From Bacteroidota bacterium (lineage in GTDB: Bacteria; Bacteroidota; Bacteroidia; Bacteroidales; SKPS01): a stretch of DNA of 64,000 nucleotides. Positions 8,184 through 17,674 of the stretch are shown piece by piece. The notes below the pieces were generated by a model. The model had not been told where the DNA came from. It worked only from the letters and a program-made list of their open reading frames with translations, and ran no database searches. The stretch lies in the NCBI GenBank assembly GCA_022709695.1, contig JAKLII010000003.1, positions 16,124 to 80,123 of the forward strand, in the 5' to 3' direction. The first letter of the stretch is position 1; each line of letters begins with the position of its first letter. The translations under genes were made by a program, and so were the position numbers.

Positions 8184-9209
8184 TCAGAGCTGCAACCCCT
8201 GGTCGCAGTTCCGGCAGATTTCAATCCCTTTTCGATGGGTAAAGAGTCTTTGGGCAAAAGTCCTCCGGGATTCTCCGTGCCATATCGAAGAAAAGTCCTG
8301 ATCCGGTAAATTCCCCATCATATGGTCTCCGTCTTTGTCGTAACAGCACGGCAGCACACGACCATCCCATGTGATTACGACCGACCCCCAGAACCGGCTG
8401 CAATGATCAGGTAAAGTACTTTTCAGGGTGAAATTACCTGTAGCATCTGCCTTGTACCTGCTCCACCGGCCGGTGCGTGGCATAAGGTTGTTTTCAGGAT
8501 CAGGATGGTAAAACTGGGCCGTCTTTATCTCCACAGCATCCACCCCCTTGCGATAGATCTCCCTGATCCGGAGCTTCAGCTGATCCTCCGTGGTACGCAG
8601 GGCCAGGGTTTGTACAATCAGATAAGGATATGGCGAATTCATCTCTTTCTTTATACGGATCATTCGTTCAATCCCTTCAACAACCCTTTGGTAATCACCA
8701 CCTTTTCGATACTGAGCATAGCTTTGCTGGTCAAATCCGTCGAGCGAAATAATCAGGCGGCCAAGCCTCTTATCAACCAGCATCCCGCAATGTTCTTCCG
8801 TCAGATAATGGCCGTTGGTGGAAATCACCGTGTAAAACCTGTGCTGCCTGGCGATCTCCAAAGCTTTGTCAAGGTTATGATGCAGCATGGGTTCTCCCTG
8901 AAAATAGAGGTTCAGCCAGATGACGGTCGGGGATAAGGCCTCTGCCCATTGGCCGAAGAGTCCCATATCGGCTTTGCCGGTGGGTCGGCTGAACGATTTC
9001 AGCCCCGATGGGCATTCAGGACAACGAAGGTTGCAACTGGTGGTGGGTTCAAAAGAGGCAGCCCAGGGCCCCGCAGGAAAATGGATTTTACGGAAATACC
9101 GTGCGAGGATCCATGTAACTCCGGTCTGAACAAGGTTTATCCCCCTTCGGAATGTAATTGCCCTGAAAAGATGCAGGTAATCGACTGCAGAAGACCTGAA
9201 CCTCCTCAT
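8184..9209 (-). CDS. Radical SAM/SPASM protein
   Basis: A 341-residue enzyme with the radical SAM cluster CNLRCPEC (about residues 58-65), then GEPMLHH and LIISLDGFDQQSY. A C-terminal SPASM-like region has Cys in CSRFWGSV, RVLPCCYDKDG and ICRNCDQ, enough for one or more extra Fe-S clusters. SPASM enzymes often modify peptides or assist enzyme maturation, but no precursor peptide is evident here. It starts 1 bp after the AI-2E gene stop, so the two are probably cotranscribed. Confidence 0.85.
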   Translation of the reverse strand: MRRFRSSAVDYLHLFRAITFRRGINLVQTGVTWILARYFRKIHFPAGPWAASFEPTTSCNLRCPECPSGLKSFSRPTGKADMGLFGQWAEALSPTVIWLNLYFQGEPMLHHNLDKALEIARQHRFYTVISTNGHYLTEEHCGMLVDKRLGRLIISLDGFDQQSYAQYRKGGDYQRVVEGIERMIRIKKEMNSPYPYLIVQTLALRTTEDQLKLRIREIYRKGVDAVEIKTAQFYHPDPENNLMPRTGRWSRYKADATGNFTLKSTLPDHCSRFWGSVVITWDGRVLPCCYDKDGDHMMGNLPDQDFSSIWHGESRRTFAQRLFTHRKGIEICRNCDQGLQL

Positions 9210-9210
9210 A

Positions 9211-10347
9211 TCAGCTTAGCTGCCGTGTAAGCCGCCGAACGATTTCTGACCGGGAAAGGAACTCACGGGCAACGATTCTCAGCACCGTATAGGCCGGGAT
9301 CGCAAAAATCATCCCTGCAATTCCGGCCAGACTGCCTGCCATCATGATTACGATGAAAATCTCGATCGGATGGGCCAGCACACTGTTGGAATAAATTACA
9401 GGTTGCAGGATCATGTTGTCAATCATATTGCTGATGGCAAAAACAGCTACAATCCCACCTACCATGGGAAGCAGCTGCGTGTAAAAATCAGCACCAAGGT
9501 GGGTGGTGGCAACCAACAGGGCCCCCAGGGTTCCACCGATCAAAGGACCCAGATAGGGAATGATGTTCATGATACCCCCCATGCAGCCCACCAGAAAGGC
9601 ATTGTCAATCCCGAGGATCAACCCGCCGGTGGTAATCAGAGTGATCATTGCAACTATCTCAATCACAAGCCCCACAAAATACCGGGTGAGCAATCGCTTG
9701 CTCTTGTACAGAATGTTGATCGCCTCATCCTTGTATTTCACCGGAACGAACAGGAGGATCCCGTTGAAAAATAACCGGTCCTCCTTCAGAAAGAAAAAGG
9801 TCATGAACAGTACAGCAAATACTCCTACAAACAGCATCCCTGCAAGGTTCATGGCCTTGGGCAGAATCACCGAAATATCCACATAGTTCATGATGGCTAC
9901 AACCTGTTCACTCACCGTCTGGTCAATGGTTTGCCCTTCCCGCAACAATCCGTACCGTATCAGCTCCTCTTCAAGTTCCGACAAAGGTTCATCATAGGTA
10001 AGGGCTACCTGTTCCACATCTATCTTGGAGATGACTTTGGCCTGATCTACAACAATAGGTACTACGATAAGGATACATGCAGCAAGCACTATGATCATCG
10101 TGAGCAGTGCCAGAAATGCGTTGAACGTATGGGGCAGTCTGAATTTTCCGATCCTGAGCTTATCAAGCCGCTCAACGATTGGATGACCAATGATGGAAAG
10201 AACCCCGGCTATGAAGAAAAATGCCACAATATCAAAGAAATACCAGATTAAAAATCCCGCGGCTCCCAGAATCAAAAAGGTCAGCAGTACCTTTCTCCAT
10301 GAAGGAAGTTTAAATCCTTCTTGTGGTGGTTGTTCAGGTTGATTCAT
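9211..10347 (-). CDS. AI-2E family transporter (UPF0118)
   Basis: A 378-residue membrane protein. There are two hydrophobic segments at the N terminus, a soluble region around residues 90-150, and a C-terminal membrane block with IIPYLGPLIGGTLGALL and DNMILQPVIYSNSV, the signature of the AI-2E exporter family. Members export autoinducer-2 or act as Na+/H+ antiporters; the role here is undetermined. A TACTTTTG box lies only 5 bp before the ATG. Confidence 0.87.
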   Translation of the reverse strand: MNQPEQPPQEGFKLPSWRKVLLTFLILGAAGFLIWYFFDIVAFFFIAGVLSIIGHPIVERLDKLRIGKFRLPHTFNAFLALLTMIIVLAACILIVVPIVVDQAKVISKIDVEQVALTYDEPLSELEEELIRYGLLREGQTIDQTVSEQVVAIMNYVDISVILPKAMNLAGMLFVGVFAVLFMTFFFLKEDRLFFNGILLFVPVKYKDEAINILYKSKRLLTRYFVGLVIEIVAMITLITTGGLILGIDNAFLVGCMGGIMNIIPYLGPLIGGTLGALLVATTHLGADFYTQLLPMVGGIVAVFAISNMIDNMILQPVIYSNSVLAHPIEIFIVIMMAGSLAGIAGMIFAIPAYTVLRIVAREFLSRSEIVRRLTRQLS

Positions 10348-10351
10348 AGCC

Positions 10352-10359
10352 CAAAAGTA
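10352..10359 (-). promoter_or_regulatory. -7 box (TACTTTTG) abutting the AI-2E start codon
   Basis: TACTTTTG on the minus strand ends 4 bases before the ATG at 10347. If used, transcription would begin at or within a few bases of the start codon, giving an almost leaderless mRNA. No -33 element is visible. Confidence 0.4.
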
Positions 10360-10371
10360 AGGTATTTTAGA

Positions 10372-11658
10372 TTATCCTATCACTTCTAACCGGTGCATAT
10401 CCTGCCTGATAAATACAAACAACAGCAGTGTAAATGCCCATAGCGATGATCCTCCGTAACTCAGAAACGGCAAAGGAATCCCGATTACCGGAGCCAGCCC
10501 GATGGTCATGCCTACGTTGATCATAAAATGGAAAAAAATGATCGAGGCAACCGCATAACCGTATACTTTGCTGTATTGGGATCGCTGGAGTTCAGCCCGG
10601 TTTATTATCCTGATAATCAGTAATAAATAAAGGGAGATTACCACCAGGCTCCCCAAAAACCCCCACTCTTCTCCTACTGTGCAGAAAATAAAGTCCGTAT
10701 CCTGTTCGGGAATGAAATTCATTTTCGTTTGGGTGCCCTGCAGATACCCCTTCCCGAAAAACCCTCCGGAACCAATGGCTACCTTCGACTGATAAAAATT
10801 GTACCCTACATCTCTTATATCCTTGTCGACCCCTTTCAGATTTGAAACGTATACTTCAATCCGTTGTTTCTGATGTGGTTTTAATCCTTTGTGATAGATG
10901 AAATCGACCGCAAAAACAAAACCGATCGCGATAATGGCTACGGAGGAGACCAGAATGATCTCTTTGGTTTTTCCCCGCAGGAAAAAGATTATAATTCCCG
11001 CCATGAAAGCAAGAATAATTGCCAGAATAATCTTTGACACGATGAAAGAGAGCAGTGCGAGCAGCAGGATAAAAAGGGCTGTTGCCACCAGAACCTGATT
11101 CATGCCAAACCGGTATAGCATCACCACAAGAGAAAGCAATACAATGGCCGAGCCCATGTCGGGCTGCATGAGAATCAGTGCCATCGGCAGTCCGATAATG
11201 CCGATGATCAGCAACTGGCTGTTTCGTGACCTGATATCAAAGGTAAGGCTGCTCATGGCTCTTGCCAGTGCCAGCGAAATGGCCATTTTGGCAAACTCCG
11301 AGGGCTGCAGGGCAAACCCGCCTATCTGAAACCAGCTTTTGGAATTATTCACCTCCTTTCCGATCACCAGCACTGCTACCAGCAGCAGTATTGTTAGCAG
11401 ATAAATCATAAAGGATAATGGGGGAATTACCTTTGGATCTACCATCAAAACCAGTAATGCAAGCAGGACTGCAAATCCGATCCAAAGCAGCTGCTTGCCA
11501 TAACGGTGCGAAAAATCAAGGATTTCGGACACCCCCTCCTTGTTTCCTGAAGAATAGATGTTGAGCCAGCCGGCCACTACGAGTGCCAGCCAAAGCAGTA
11601 CCATCGTCCAGTCGATGTTGTAGAAAAGCCCCTTCCCCCTGCTGATTCTTTTTTCCAT
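10372..11658 (-). CDS. rodA: Peptidoglycan glycosyltransferase RodA
   Basis: A 428-residue SEDS-family protein that polymerises lipid II for cell elongation with PBP2. About ten membrane helices are visible. Conserved parts include the pair NSKSWFQIGGFALQPSEFAK and MQPDMGSAIV (the Asp is the catalytic-site residue of SEDS proteins), YQSKVAIGSGGFFGKGYLQGTQ, and the end GIPLPFLSYGGSS. It starts 2 bp after the PBP2 gene stop, the usual mrdA-rodA pairing. Confidence 0.96.
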   Translation of the reverse strand: MEKRISRGKGLFYNIDWTMVLLWLALVVAGWLNIYSSGNKEGVSEILDFSHRYGKQLLWIGFAVLLALLVLMVDPKVIPPLSFMIYLLTILLLVAVLVIGKEVNNSKSWFQIGGFALQPSEFAKMAISLALARAMSSLTFDIRSRNSQLLIIGIIGLPMALILMQPDMGSAIVLLSLVVMLYRFGMNQVLVATALFILLLALLSFIVSKIILAIILAFMAGIIIFFLRGKTKEIILVSSVAIIAIGFVFAVDFIYHKGLKPHQKQRIEVYVSNLKGVDKDIRDVGYNFYQSKVAIGSGGFFGKGYLQGTQTKMNFIPEQDTDFIFCTVGEEWGFLGSLVVISLYLLLIIRIINRAELQRSQYSKVYGYAVASIIFFHFMINVGMTIGLAPVIGIPLPFLSYGGSSLWAFTLLLFVFIRQDMHRLEVIG

Positions 11659-11660
11659 AC

Positions 11661-13484
11661 CTATGGCCGCATAAGGTTACAGTTCTTCATCCTTGTTTCC
11701 ACATCGGGTCGTTTTACCTCACCGTTAAGGTATTTTTCCATCATCAGGCTAGCAATGGGAGCCGCCCATGTGGCTCCGTAACCCGAGTTCTCAACAATTA
11801 CGGCTATCGCGATTTTTGGATTTTCCATGGGGGCAAAAGCAATGAAAAGGGAGTGGTTGGGCCCGTGGGGATTCTGTGCCGTACCGGTTTTTCCGCAAAC
11901 GGCAAACCCCTCAATGGCAGCATTTCTGGCTGTACCGGCCAGCACTACATCGCGCATCCCCTGGATTACAGGTTCAAAATACTGAGGGTGGATTGAAGTC
12001 TGATGCCGCTTCATCATCGGCTTGTTCAGGCTGTCGGCCGATCCGATAGCCCTGACCATGTGCGGGGTTATGTAATACCCCCGGTTCGATACCAGGGCTG
12101 CCAGGTTGGCCAACTGAACCGGGGTGGTTAGCACCTCCCCCTGTCCGATCGAAATCGAAATTACGGTCAGGGCTTTCCAGCGCCCCTTCCCGTGAAGCTT
12201 GTCGTAGTAATCCGAACTGGGAATATTGCCTTTGTAGCCATAAGGCAGATCATTATCGAACCGGAGGCCCAGTCCCAGGCTAAGGGCATGCTTTCTCCAA
12301 ACATCATAGGCTGCCTTGATGGTAGGATACCCCGATTTCTCCAGCATATCCCTCTGGGCCCAGCAGTAATAGGCGTTACAGGAATGCTGTATCGACTGCG
12401 TAAGATTCAGCGGCGACGGGTGATTATGACAGCCGACCGTCAGGCTTCCCATGTGAAACCCTGCCGAACACCCGTATTTTGTACCCGGATTTAAAATTCC
12501 CATCTCCTGCCCGATCAGTGCATTTACGATTTTAAAGGTGGATCCCGGAGGGTATTGCGCCTGTAAAGCCCTGTTCATCAAAGGTTTGTTCCGGTCTTCC
12601 AGTAAATTCTGGTAGTTCTGGGCCCTGGTCCGGCCGCTTAACAGATTGGGATCATACGTGGGGCTTGTTACCAATGCCAGGATTTCCCCCGTGGATGGCT
12701 CAATGGCCACAATACTGCCTATTTTGTTCTGCATCAGCATCTCTCCGTACTCCTGCAACCTGGCATCCAGGGTCAGGTATAAATCCTTTCCCGATATGGC
12801 CTCCACATCTTCCCTCCCACCCAGATAGGGCCCCTGATTCCGGTTAAACTTGTCTTTAAGCAGTTTCTTTACCCCTTTGCTGCCCCGCAATACCTCCTCA
12901 TACGACTTCTCTATCCCGCTGATGCCAATATAATCGCCCGAAATGTAGTAGGAATCCTCCAGCGTTTTCTTCAGATCAACTTCCCCGATATACCCAAGGG
13001 TATGGGCAGCCATCCCGCCGGGATAATTTCTGATGGCTCTTTCCTGAATGGTAAACCCCGGAAAACGGAACAAAACCTCCTGAAGCATCGAAACACGTTC
13101 CGGTAACATTTGCTTCTCAATAAGCAGGGGGTTTACCTTCCGGTAGGGATCCGAACCCGCTTGCCGCAGCATCTCTGATAATACCGATGGCTCAATCCCC
13201 AGAATATTACATAGCATCAGGGTGTCAAAAGGCTTGATCTCCACCGGAATGGCCATTAAATCATACGATTTTTGATTCTGTACCAGCACAACCCCGTTCC
13301 GGTCCAGAATCGTTCCCCGTGAAGGAATGATGATCTCCTGCCGTATCGAAATCGTGGCCGAAGATTTTTTGTATTTATCGTTGAGTACCTGGATCGAAAA
13401 AAGACGGACCACAAAAGCAGCCCAGATCACAATAAATACAATGGTAATAACCCTCTTTCTGGAGCTATGGAGATCCTTCTTCAC
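11661..13484 (-). CDS. mrdA: Penicillin-binding protein 2
   Basis: The 607-residue elongation transpeptidase is anchored by a helix at residues 12-30. A dimerisation domain follows, then the transpeptidase with active Ser about residue 315 (STFK), SCN in HSCNAYYCW, and KTG about residue 532 (CGKTGTAQ). It crosslinks the glycan made by RodA. mreBCD, often directly upstream in Bacteroidota, are not here: the gene has its own promoter, and a lipoprotein gene precedes it. Confidence 0.96.
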   Translation of the reverse strand: MKKDLHSSRKRVITIVFIVIWAAFVVRLFSIQVLNDKYKKSSATISIRQEIIIPSRGTILDRNGVVLVQNQKSYDLMAIPVEIKPFDTLMLCNILGIEPSVLSEMLRQAGSDPYRKVNPLLIEKQMLPERVSMLQEVLFRFPGFTIQERAIRNYPGGMAAHTLGYIGEVDLKKTLEDSYYISGDYIGISGIEKSYEEVLRGSKGVKKLLKDKFNRNQGPYLGGREDVEAISGKDLYLTLDARLQEYGEMLMQNKIGSIVAIEPSTGEILALVTSPTYDPNLLSGRTRAQNYQNLLEDRNKPLMNRALQAQYPPGSTFKIVNALIGQEMGILNPGTKYGCSAGFHMGSLTVGCHNHPSPLNLTQSIQHSCNAYYCWAQRDMLEKSGYPTIKAAYDVWRKHALSLGLGLRFDNDLPYGYKGNIPSSDYYDKLHGKGRWKALTVISISIGQGEVLTTPVQLANLAALVSNRGYYITPHMVRAIGSADSLNKPMMKRHQTSIHPQYFEPVIQGMRDVVLAGTARNAAIEGFAVCGKTGTAQNPHGPNHSLFIAFAPMENPKIAIAVIVENSGYGATWAAPIASLMMEKYLNGEVKRPDVETRMKNCNLMRP

Positions 13485-13501
13485 ACCCTGTAGTTTGCTG
13501 A

Positions 13502-13531
13502 CAAAGTTAAGCTACTTCCGGATAACCTCAA
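13502..13531 (-). promoter_or_regulatory. Promoter of mrdA-rodA
   Basis: On the minus strand TTG (13531-13529) is followed after 19 bases by TAACTTTG (13509-13502). The ATG is 17 bases further on. The fit to the Bacteroidota consensus is good. Confidence 0.6.
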
Positions 13532-13546
13532 CCTGAAACATACCGG

Positions 13547-14074
13547 TCAGGGCACAATGGCAATATCGGGGCTGGTAACCAGATTGCTGCGATGTAAAGC
13601 CCTGTCAGTAATCGAAGTCCTGACCTGCAAAGTATCGCTTTGCAGGAAGGGTAACATCAGCTGGAGGTCGAAAGTGTATTCAATCACCCCACGGATTGCT
13701 TTGCTTTTTCCGTTCAGCTCAATCCTGGGAATACGGCTGTTAAAGGTGTAGGAGGTGTCAGGGAAGGTTACCTTTTCATACCCGGTTCCGCTTTTGTAAT
13801 ACAGATCGATGAAAAAATTGTAGTAGTTGTCACCGCCCAGATGGTAAGGAGGAAGAGTATCTCCCTGGCTTAGTCCGATGTCGCCATCACCGTCCGTGAA
13901 TTCCAGCATCAGGATCCCCTGGGTAAGCAGCCCATCCTGATTTTTTTCCAGCACAAAATCCTTGTACGACAGAACCGGCTCCAGGGGAAAATCATAATCG
14001 TGCGAACACCCCCCGGCAAATCCTGTAATGAGCACACACAGCCCCGCAAAAGCTTTGTACCGTAAGCGTATCAT
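13547..14074 (-). CDS. Putative lipoprotein with DGDGDIG motif
   Basis: A 175-residue lipoprotein with a signal peptide ending FAGGC (Cys about residue 23). The body contains MLEFTDGDGDIGLSQGDTLPP, an acidic, possibly Ca-binding motif found in many Bacteroidota lipoproteins of unknown function, followed by beta-rich sequence. The gene lies 62 bp upstream of mrdA on the same strand and diverges from the LuxE-like gene. Confidence 0.72.
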   Translation of the reverse strand: MIRLRYKAFAGLCVLITGFAGGCSHDYDFPLEPVLSYKDFVLEKNQDGLLTQGILMLEFTDGDGDIGLSQGDTLPPYHLGGDNYYNFFIDLYYKSGTGYEKVTFPDTSYTFNSRIPRIELNGKSKAIRGVIEYTFDLQLMLPFLQSDTLQVRTSITDRALHRSNLVTSPDIAIVP

Positions 14075-14102
14075 TTCTGAATGGGGCTAACGTTTCTTTT
14101 CG

Positions 14103-14110
14103 TAGATTTG
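14103..14110 (+). promoter_or_regulatory. -7 box (TAGATTTG) upstream of the LuxE-like gene
   Basis: TAGATTTG matches TAnnTTTG. No -33 element is evident, and the leader to ATG 14175 would be about 60 bases. Confidence 0.35.
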
Positions 14111-14174
14111 TTTTATTATCCACGGCTAAAATACTACAATTAACCGATACCGGGGAACAGGAGTTTGAGAGAAC

Positions 14175-15182
14175 ATGCCTGGAAATATTGAATACAATGC
14201 ATTGAAGGAAAAGATCTTTACAGATCATGGACCAGAAGGCTTCCGGCATCTTGCTCTGGATATCTTCCGGTTTCAGTATGCCTCTAATGCCGTATACCGC
14301 CGATTTTGCGATCTGATGCAGCGAAATCCTGCAAGAGTATCCTCATTTGATGAGATCCCTTTTCTTCCCATCGGATTTTTCCGTACCCATCCCATTGTCT
14401 CCAGTGACAAACCACTTGCAGAAATGCTGGCCTTCACCAGCAGCGGAACTACAGACACCATTCCGTCGGTACATTACATTCCGGATCCTGACATCTATCT
14501 GAAAAGCCTGTCTGCCGGATTCAGGCATTTCTACGGAGATCCGGCGAAGTATGCCATTCTGGCCCTGCTCCCCTCCTATCTTGAGAAACCGGGATCTTCC
14601 CTGGTATACATGGCAGAAGCCCTGATCATGCAGTCGGGTGGCAACTGTGGCGGATTTTTCCTTTCAGACTTCGAAAGTCTGGCATCAGCCATCCGGAAAG
14701 CCTCACAAAGCAACCGAATACCATTTGTGCTGGGGGTAAGTTATGCCCTGCTTGATTTTGTGGATGCCATAGGAACACCCCTTCCCGAAGCTATTATCGT
14801 CGAAACAGGAGGGATGAAAGGACGAAGAAAAGAGATGGTGAAAAGTGAACTTCATCAGGTGCTTTCAGCCAAATCAGGTGTAGCTTCTGTACATAGTGAA
14901 TATGGCATGACAGAGCTTTGCTCACAGGCATGGTCAGATGGAAAGGGAGTCTTCCGGTGCCCTCCCTGGATGAAGGTTGAAGTGGCTGAAATCAACGACC
15001 CGATGGCTTTGGCAGGTCCCGGAAAAACCGGGGTCATCAGGGTAACCGACCTGGCCAACCTCGGGAGCTGTGCCTTTGTTGAGACCCAGGATCTGGGCCG
15101 GGTTTCCGGAGACGGCTTTTTTGAGGTGATGGGGCGGATGGACCACAGTATGCTGCGGGGCTGTAACCTTATGGTCGGATAA
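14175..15182 (+). CDS. LuxE-like acyl-protein synthetase/adenylate-forming enzyme
   Basis: A 335-residue ANL-type protein. FTSSGTTDTIPSVHYI (about residues 91-106) is the phosphate-binding loop, and VHSEYGMTELCSQAW is the adenylation motif. It resembles LuxE, which in luminous bacteria activates fatty acid for the reductase; without luxC/luxD this gene is more likely an acyl activator of another pathway. It is monocistronic, and its last 14 bp overlap the convergent deoC gene. Confidence 0.8.
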   Translation: MPGNIEYNALKEKIFTDHGPEGFRHLALDIFRFQYASNAVYRRFCDLMQRNPARVSSFDEIPFLPIGFFRTHPIVSSDKPLAEMLAFTSSGTTDTIPSVHYIPDPDIYLKSLSAGFRHFYGDPAKYAILALLPSYLEKPGSSLVYMAEALIMQSGGNCGGFFLSDFESLASAIRKASQSNRIPFVLGVSYALLDFVDAIGTPLPEAIIVETGGMKGRRKEMVKSELHQVLSAKSGVASVHSEYGMTELCSQAWSDGKGVFRCPPWMKVEVAEINDPMALAGPGKTGVIRVTDLANLGSCAFVETQDLGRVSGDGFFEVMGRMDHSMLRGCNLMVG

Positions 15183-15987
15183 GAAGATCCATCAGCGCTG
15201 AGGCAAGCCTCGATGCACCGAACCTGAGCCTTTCAGGTACAAGCCATTCCTCACCTAACACCTGTCGTGTGAGAAGGTAATATATCAATGCATCATCGGA
15301 CGAGGCAATCCCTCCGGCTGCTTTGATCCCAACCACGCGTCCGCTTTGACGGTGATATTGCCTGACCTCTTCGAGCATCAGGAAAAATGCTTCCGGCGTG
15401 GCACCCGGCTGTATCTTCCCCGTACTCGTTTTCAGAAAGTCGGCGCCAGCCTCCATCGCGATCCGGGAAGCCCTGCAGATCAATCCCCCATCCTTGAGTT
15501 CGCCCGTCTCCAGAATAACCTTTAACAAAGCCCGACCACGGCATTTCTGTGAAAACACAGCAACCTCCTCCCCAATAAATGTTTCGTCGCCGGCAAGCAT
15601 TCTCCCCCTGCTGATCACCATGTCTATTTCGTTTGCTCCCCCTTCCAGGGCTAATTCAAGCTCATGGACCCGGACCTCAAGCGGCGACTGCCCCGATGGA
15701 AAAGCTCCGGCCACACATGCTGTCCGGATACCGCTCCCCTTAAGAGCCTTTGCAACCGTCTGCGCAAATACCGGATATACACAAACAGCCGCAGGGTGAT
15801 GCTTCCCGTTCAGCTGCTTCTTCCATTCCAATGCCTGGCCACACAACGCCTCTATGGTTCCTGTCCGGTCGGTCCCCTCCAGGGTCGTCAAATCCAGCAT
15901 TCCGAAAATCTGCCCGTATACCTCCTGTAAATCCTTTATCTCCTTCCGGCTTTCCACAGCCTCCCTGATCCGTTTTTCAATATCCAT
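15169..15987 (-). CDS. deoC: Deoxyribose-phosphate aldolase
   Basis: This class I aldolase cleaves 2-deoxyribose-5-phosphate to glyceraldehyde-3-phosphate and acetaldehyde in nucleoside salvage. AVCVYPVFAQTV, GANEIDMVISRG (catalytic Asp), VILETGEL and FLKTSTGK (Schiff-base Lys) are all present, as is GIKAAGGI. The 272-residue form starting MDIEKRIREAV matches Bacteroidota homologues; the frame opens 13 codons earlier at 16026. The 3' end overlaps the LuxE-like gene tail-to-tail by 14 bp. Confidence 0.92.
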   Translation of the reverse strand: MDIEKRIREAVESRKEIKDLQEVYGQIFGMLDLTTLEGTDRTGTIEALCGQALEWKKQLNGKHHPAAVCVYPVFAQTVAKALKGSGIRTACVAGAFPSGQSPLEVRVHELELALEGGANEIDMVISRGRMLAGDETFIGEEVAVFSQKCRGRALLKVILETGELKDGGLICRASRIAMEAGADFLKTSTGKIQPGATPEAFFLMLEEVRQYHRQSGRVVGIKAAGGIASSDDALIYYLLTRQVLGEEWLVPERLRFGASRLASALMDLLIRP

Positions 15988-16042
15988 TTCCGTGATTTTT
16001 CCTGCAATGTTAAGGATTATGACCAAATATCCGCCATTTTTG

Positions 16043-16050
16043 TAACTTTG
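16043..16050 (+). promoter_or_regulatory. -7 box (TAACTTTG) of the cysCDN operon
   Basis: TAACTTTG matches TAnnTTTG; the leader to cysC would be about 50 bases. No clear -33 box. Confidence 0.45.
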
Positions 16051-16106
16051 TCACCGTTTACTTAATCATGTTCAGTCTATAGGAAAGATATACTAAACCA
16101 ACAGGG

Positions 16107-16754
16107 ATGATCAAGATCACAAAACATGATACCCTTTTTACCGATTTCAATGACTTTATCAGACGGAGCCGAAGGAGGTTTCTGGTAAAACAGGCCCCGA
16201 AAGTCATCTGGATGACAGGGCTTTCAGGAGCCGGAAAATCTACCCTCAGCATTGAAATTCAGAACGCACTCAGAAGAAAAGGGTATTTTACCAAAATCTT
16301 CGACGGAGATATTGTTCGCACTGGTTTATGCAAAGACCTTGGCTACTCCCTCGAAGACCGCCTGGAGAACATACGCCGTATCGCCGAACTCTCCAAAATA
16401 TTTGTCGACAGCGGTATTATTGTGATATGCAGTTTTATAAGCCCTACCCATGAGATGCGGCAGCTTGCCAAAGAAATCATAGGTGAAAACAACTTTATTG
16501 AAGTTTACATCAATGCACCCCTCCATGTGTGTGAAAAACGGGATGTGAAAGGGCTGTATGCCAAAGCAAGGCAGGGACTTATCACCAATTTCACCGGTAT
16601 CGACAGTGTGTTTGAACCCCCTTTAAAACCTGATATTGAGGTGCGTACTGATTTATGGAGTATAGATAAAACTGCCCGCTATATGCTAAGGCGTATTATC
16701 CCGAAAGTAAAATTCCGGAAGATCACCATCGATATCCTTAACCAAAACGATTAA
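16107..16754 (+). CDS. cysC: Adenylyl-sulfate (APS) kinase
   Basis: CysC phosphorylates APS to PAPS. The 215-residue protein has the P-loop MTGLSGAGKST (about residues 37-47), IFDGDIVRTGLCKDLGYSLEDR (the DGD-R substrate site), FISPTHEMR and the lid motif KGLYAKARQG. It heads cysC-cysD-cysN, with 4 bp to cysD. No PAPS or sulfite reductase gene is near, so PAPS may serve assimilation through genes elsewhere or sulfation. Confidence 0.93.
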   Translation: MIKITKHDTLFTDFNDFIRRSRRRFLVKQAPKVIWMTGLSGAGKSTLSIEIQNALRRKGYFTKIFDGDIVRTGLCKDLGYSLEDRLENIRRIAELSKIFVDSGIIVICSFISPTHEMRQLAKEIIGENNFIEVYINAPLHVCEKRDVKGLYAKARQGLITNFTGIDSVFEPPLKPDIEVRTDLWSIDKTARYMLRRIIPKVKFRKITIDILNQND

Positions 16755-16758
16755 CTCT

Positions 16759-17664
16759 ATGGTGAATTATATTCTGAATCATCTGAAAATCCTTGAATCG
16801 GAATCAATCTTCGTGATCCGCGAGGTAGCAGCACAGTTCGAGCGGCCTGTGCTTTTATTCAGTGGCGGAAAGGACTCCATCGTAATGGCACACCTCGCCA
16901 AAAAAGCCTTCTGGCCCGCCAGAATTCCCTTCCCCCTGCTGCATATCGATACCGGACATAATTTCGAAGAAACCATCCTTTTCAGGGATCAGCTTGTACA
17001 GGAACTTGGTGTAAAACTGATTGTGGGCTCAGTGCAGGAAACGATTGACAAAGGGAGGGCAATTGAGGAGAAAGGACCGGAAGCAAGTCGTAACGTACTG
17101 CAAACTACTACTTTGCTCGACACAATCGAAGAATACCGCTTTGACGCAGCGTTGGGTGGTGCCCGGCGTGATGAAGAGAAAGCCAGGGCAAAAGAGCGGT
17201 TCTTTTCACACCGCGACGAATTTGGCCAGTGGGATCCGAAGAACCAGCGACCTGAACTGTGGAATCTGTTCAACGGAAAGAAAAGGATTGGTGAGCACTT
17301 CAGGGTTTTCCCCCTCAGCAACTGGACCGAAATGGACATCTGGCAATACATCTACATGGACCGGATCCCAATTCCGGAGATCTATTACACCCATGAACGG
17401 GATGTGTTCTGCCGCAATGGGGTATGGCTTGCTGCTGCCCCTTTTATGCAGTTGAAAGAGGGAGAAAAAATTGAAAGGAAAAGGGTGCGTTGCCGCACTA
17501 TCGGCGATATCACCTGCACAGGACTTACCATTTCCAAAGCCAACAACCTCGAAGAGATAATTGCAGAAATTGCTGCCACACGGATTACCGAACGCGGAGG
17601 CAGGGCCGACGACAAACGGTCGGAGGCTGCCATGGAAGACCGGAAAAAAGAAGGGTATTTTTAA
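16759..17664 (+). CDS. cysD: Sulfate adenylyltransferase subunit 2
   Basis: This is the catalytic ATP pyrophosphatase half of ATP sulfurylase. The PP-loop LLFSGGKDSIVM lies at about residues 31-42. GGARRDEEKARAKER and FPLSNWTEMDIWQYI are diagnostic of CysD, and the C terminus has RCRTIGDITCTG. The 301-residue length is normal. It works with CysN, whose gene begins 10 bp downstream. Confidence 0.95.
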   Translation: MVNYILNHLKILESESIFVIREVAAQFERPVLLFSGGKDSIVMAHLAKKAFWPARIPFPLLHIDTGHNFEETILFRDQLVQELGVKLIVGSVQETIDKGRAIEEKGPEASRNVLQTTTLLDTIEEYRFDAALGGARRDEEKARAKERFFSHRDEFGQWDPKNQRPELWNLFNGKKRIGEHFRVFPLSNWTEMDIWQYIYMDRIPIPEIYYTHERDVFCRNGVWLAAAPFMQLKEGEKIERKRVRCRTIGDITCTGLTISKANNLEEIIAEIAATRITERGGRADDKRSEAAMEDRKKEGYF

Positions 17665-17674
17665 AACCGAAAGT

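Noticed and set aside
9370..9774. Long plus-strand open frame opposite the AI-2E gene
   Set aside because: It is a shadow of a well-supported gene, rich in Gln/His from antisense reading, with no domain or start signal.
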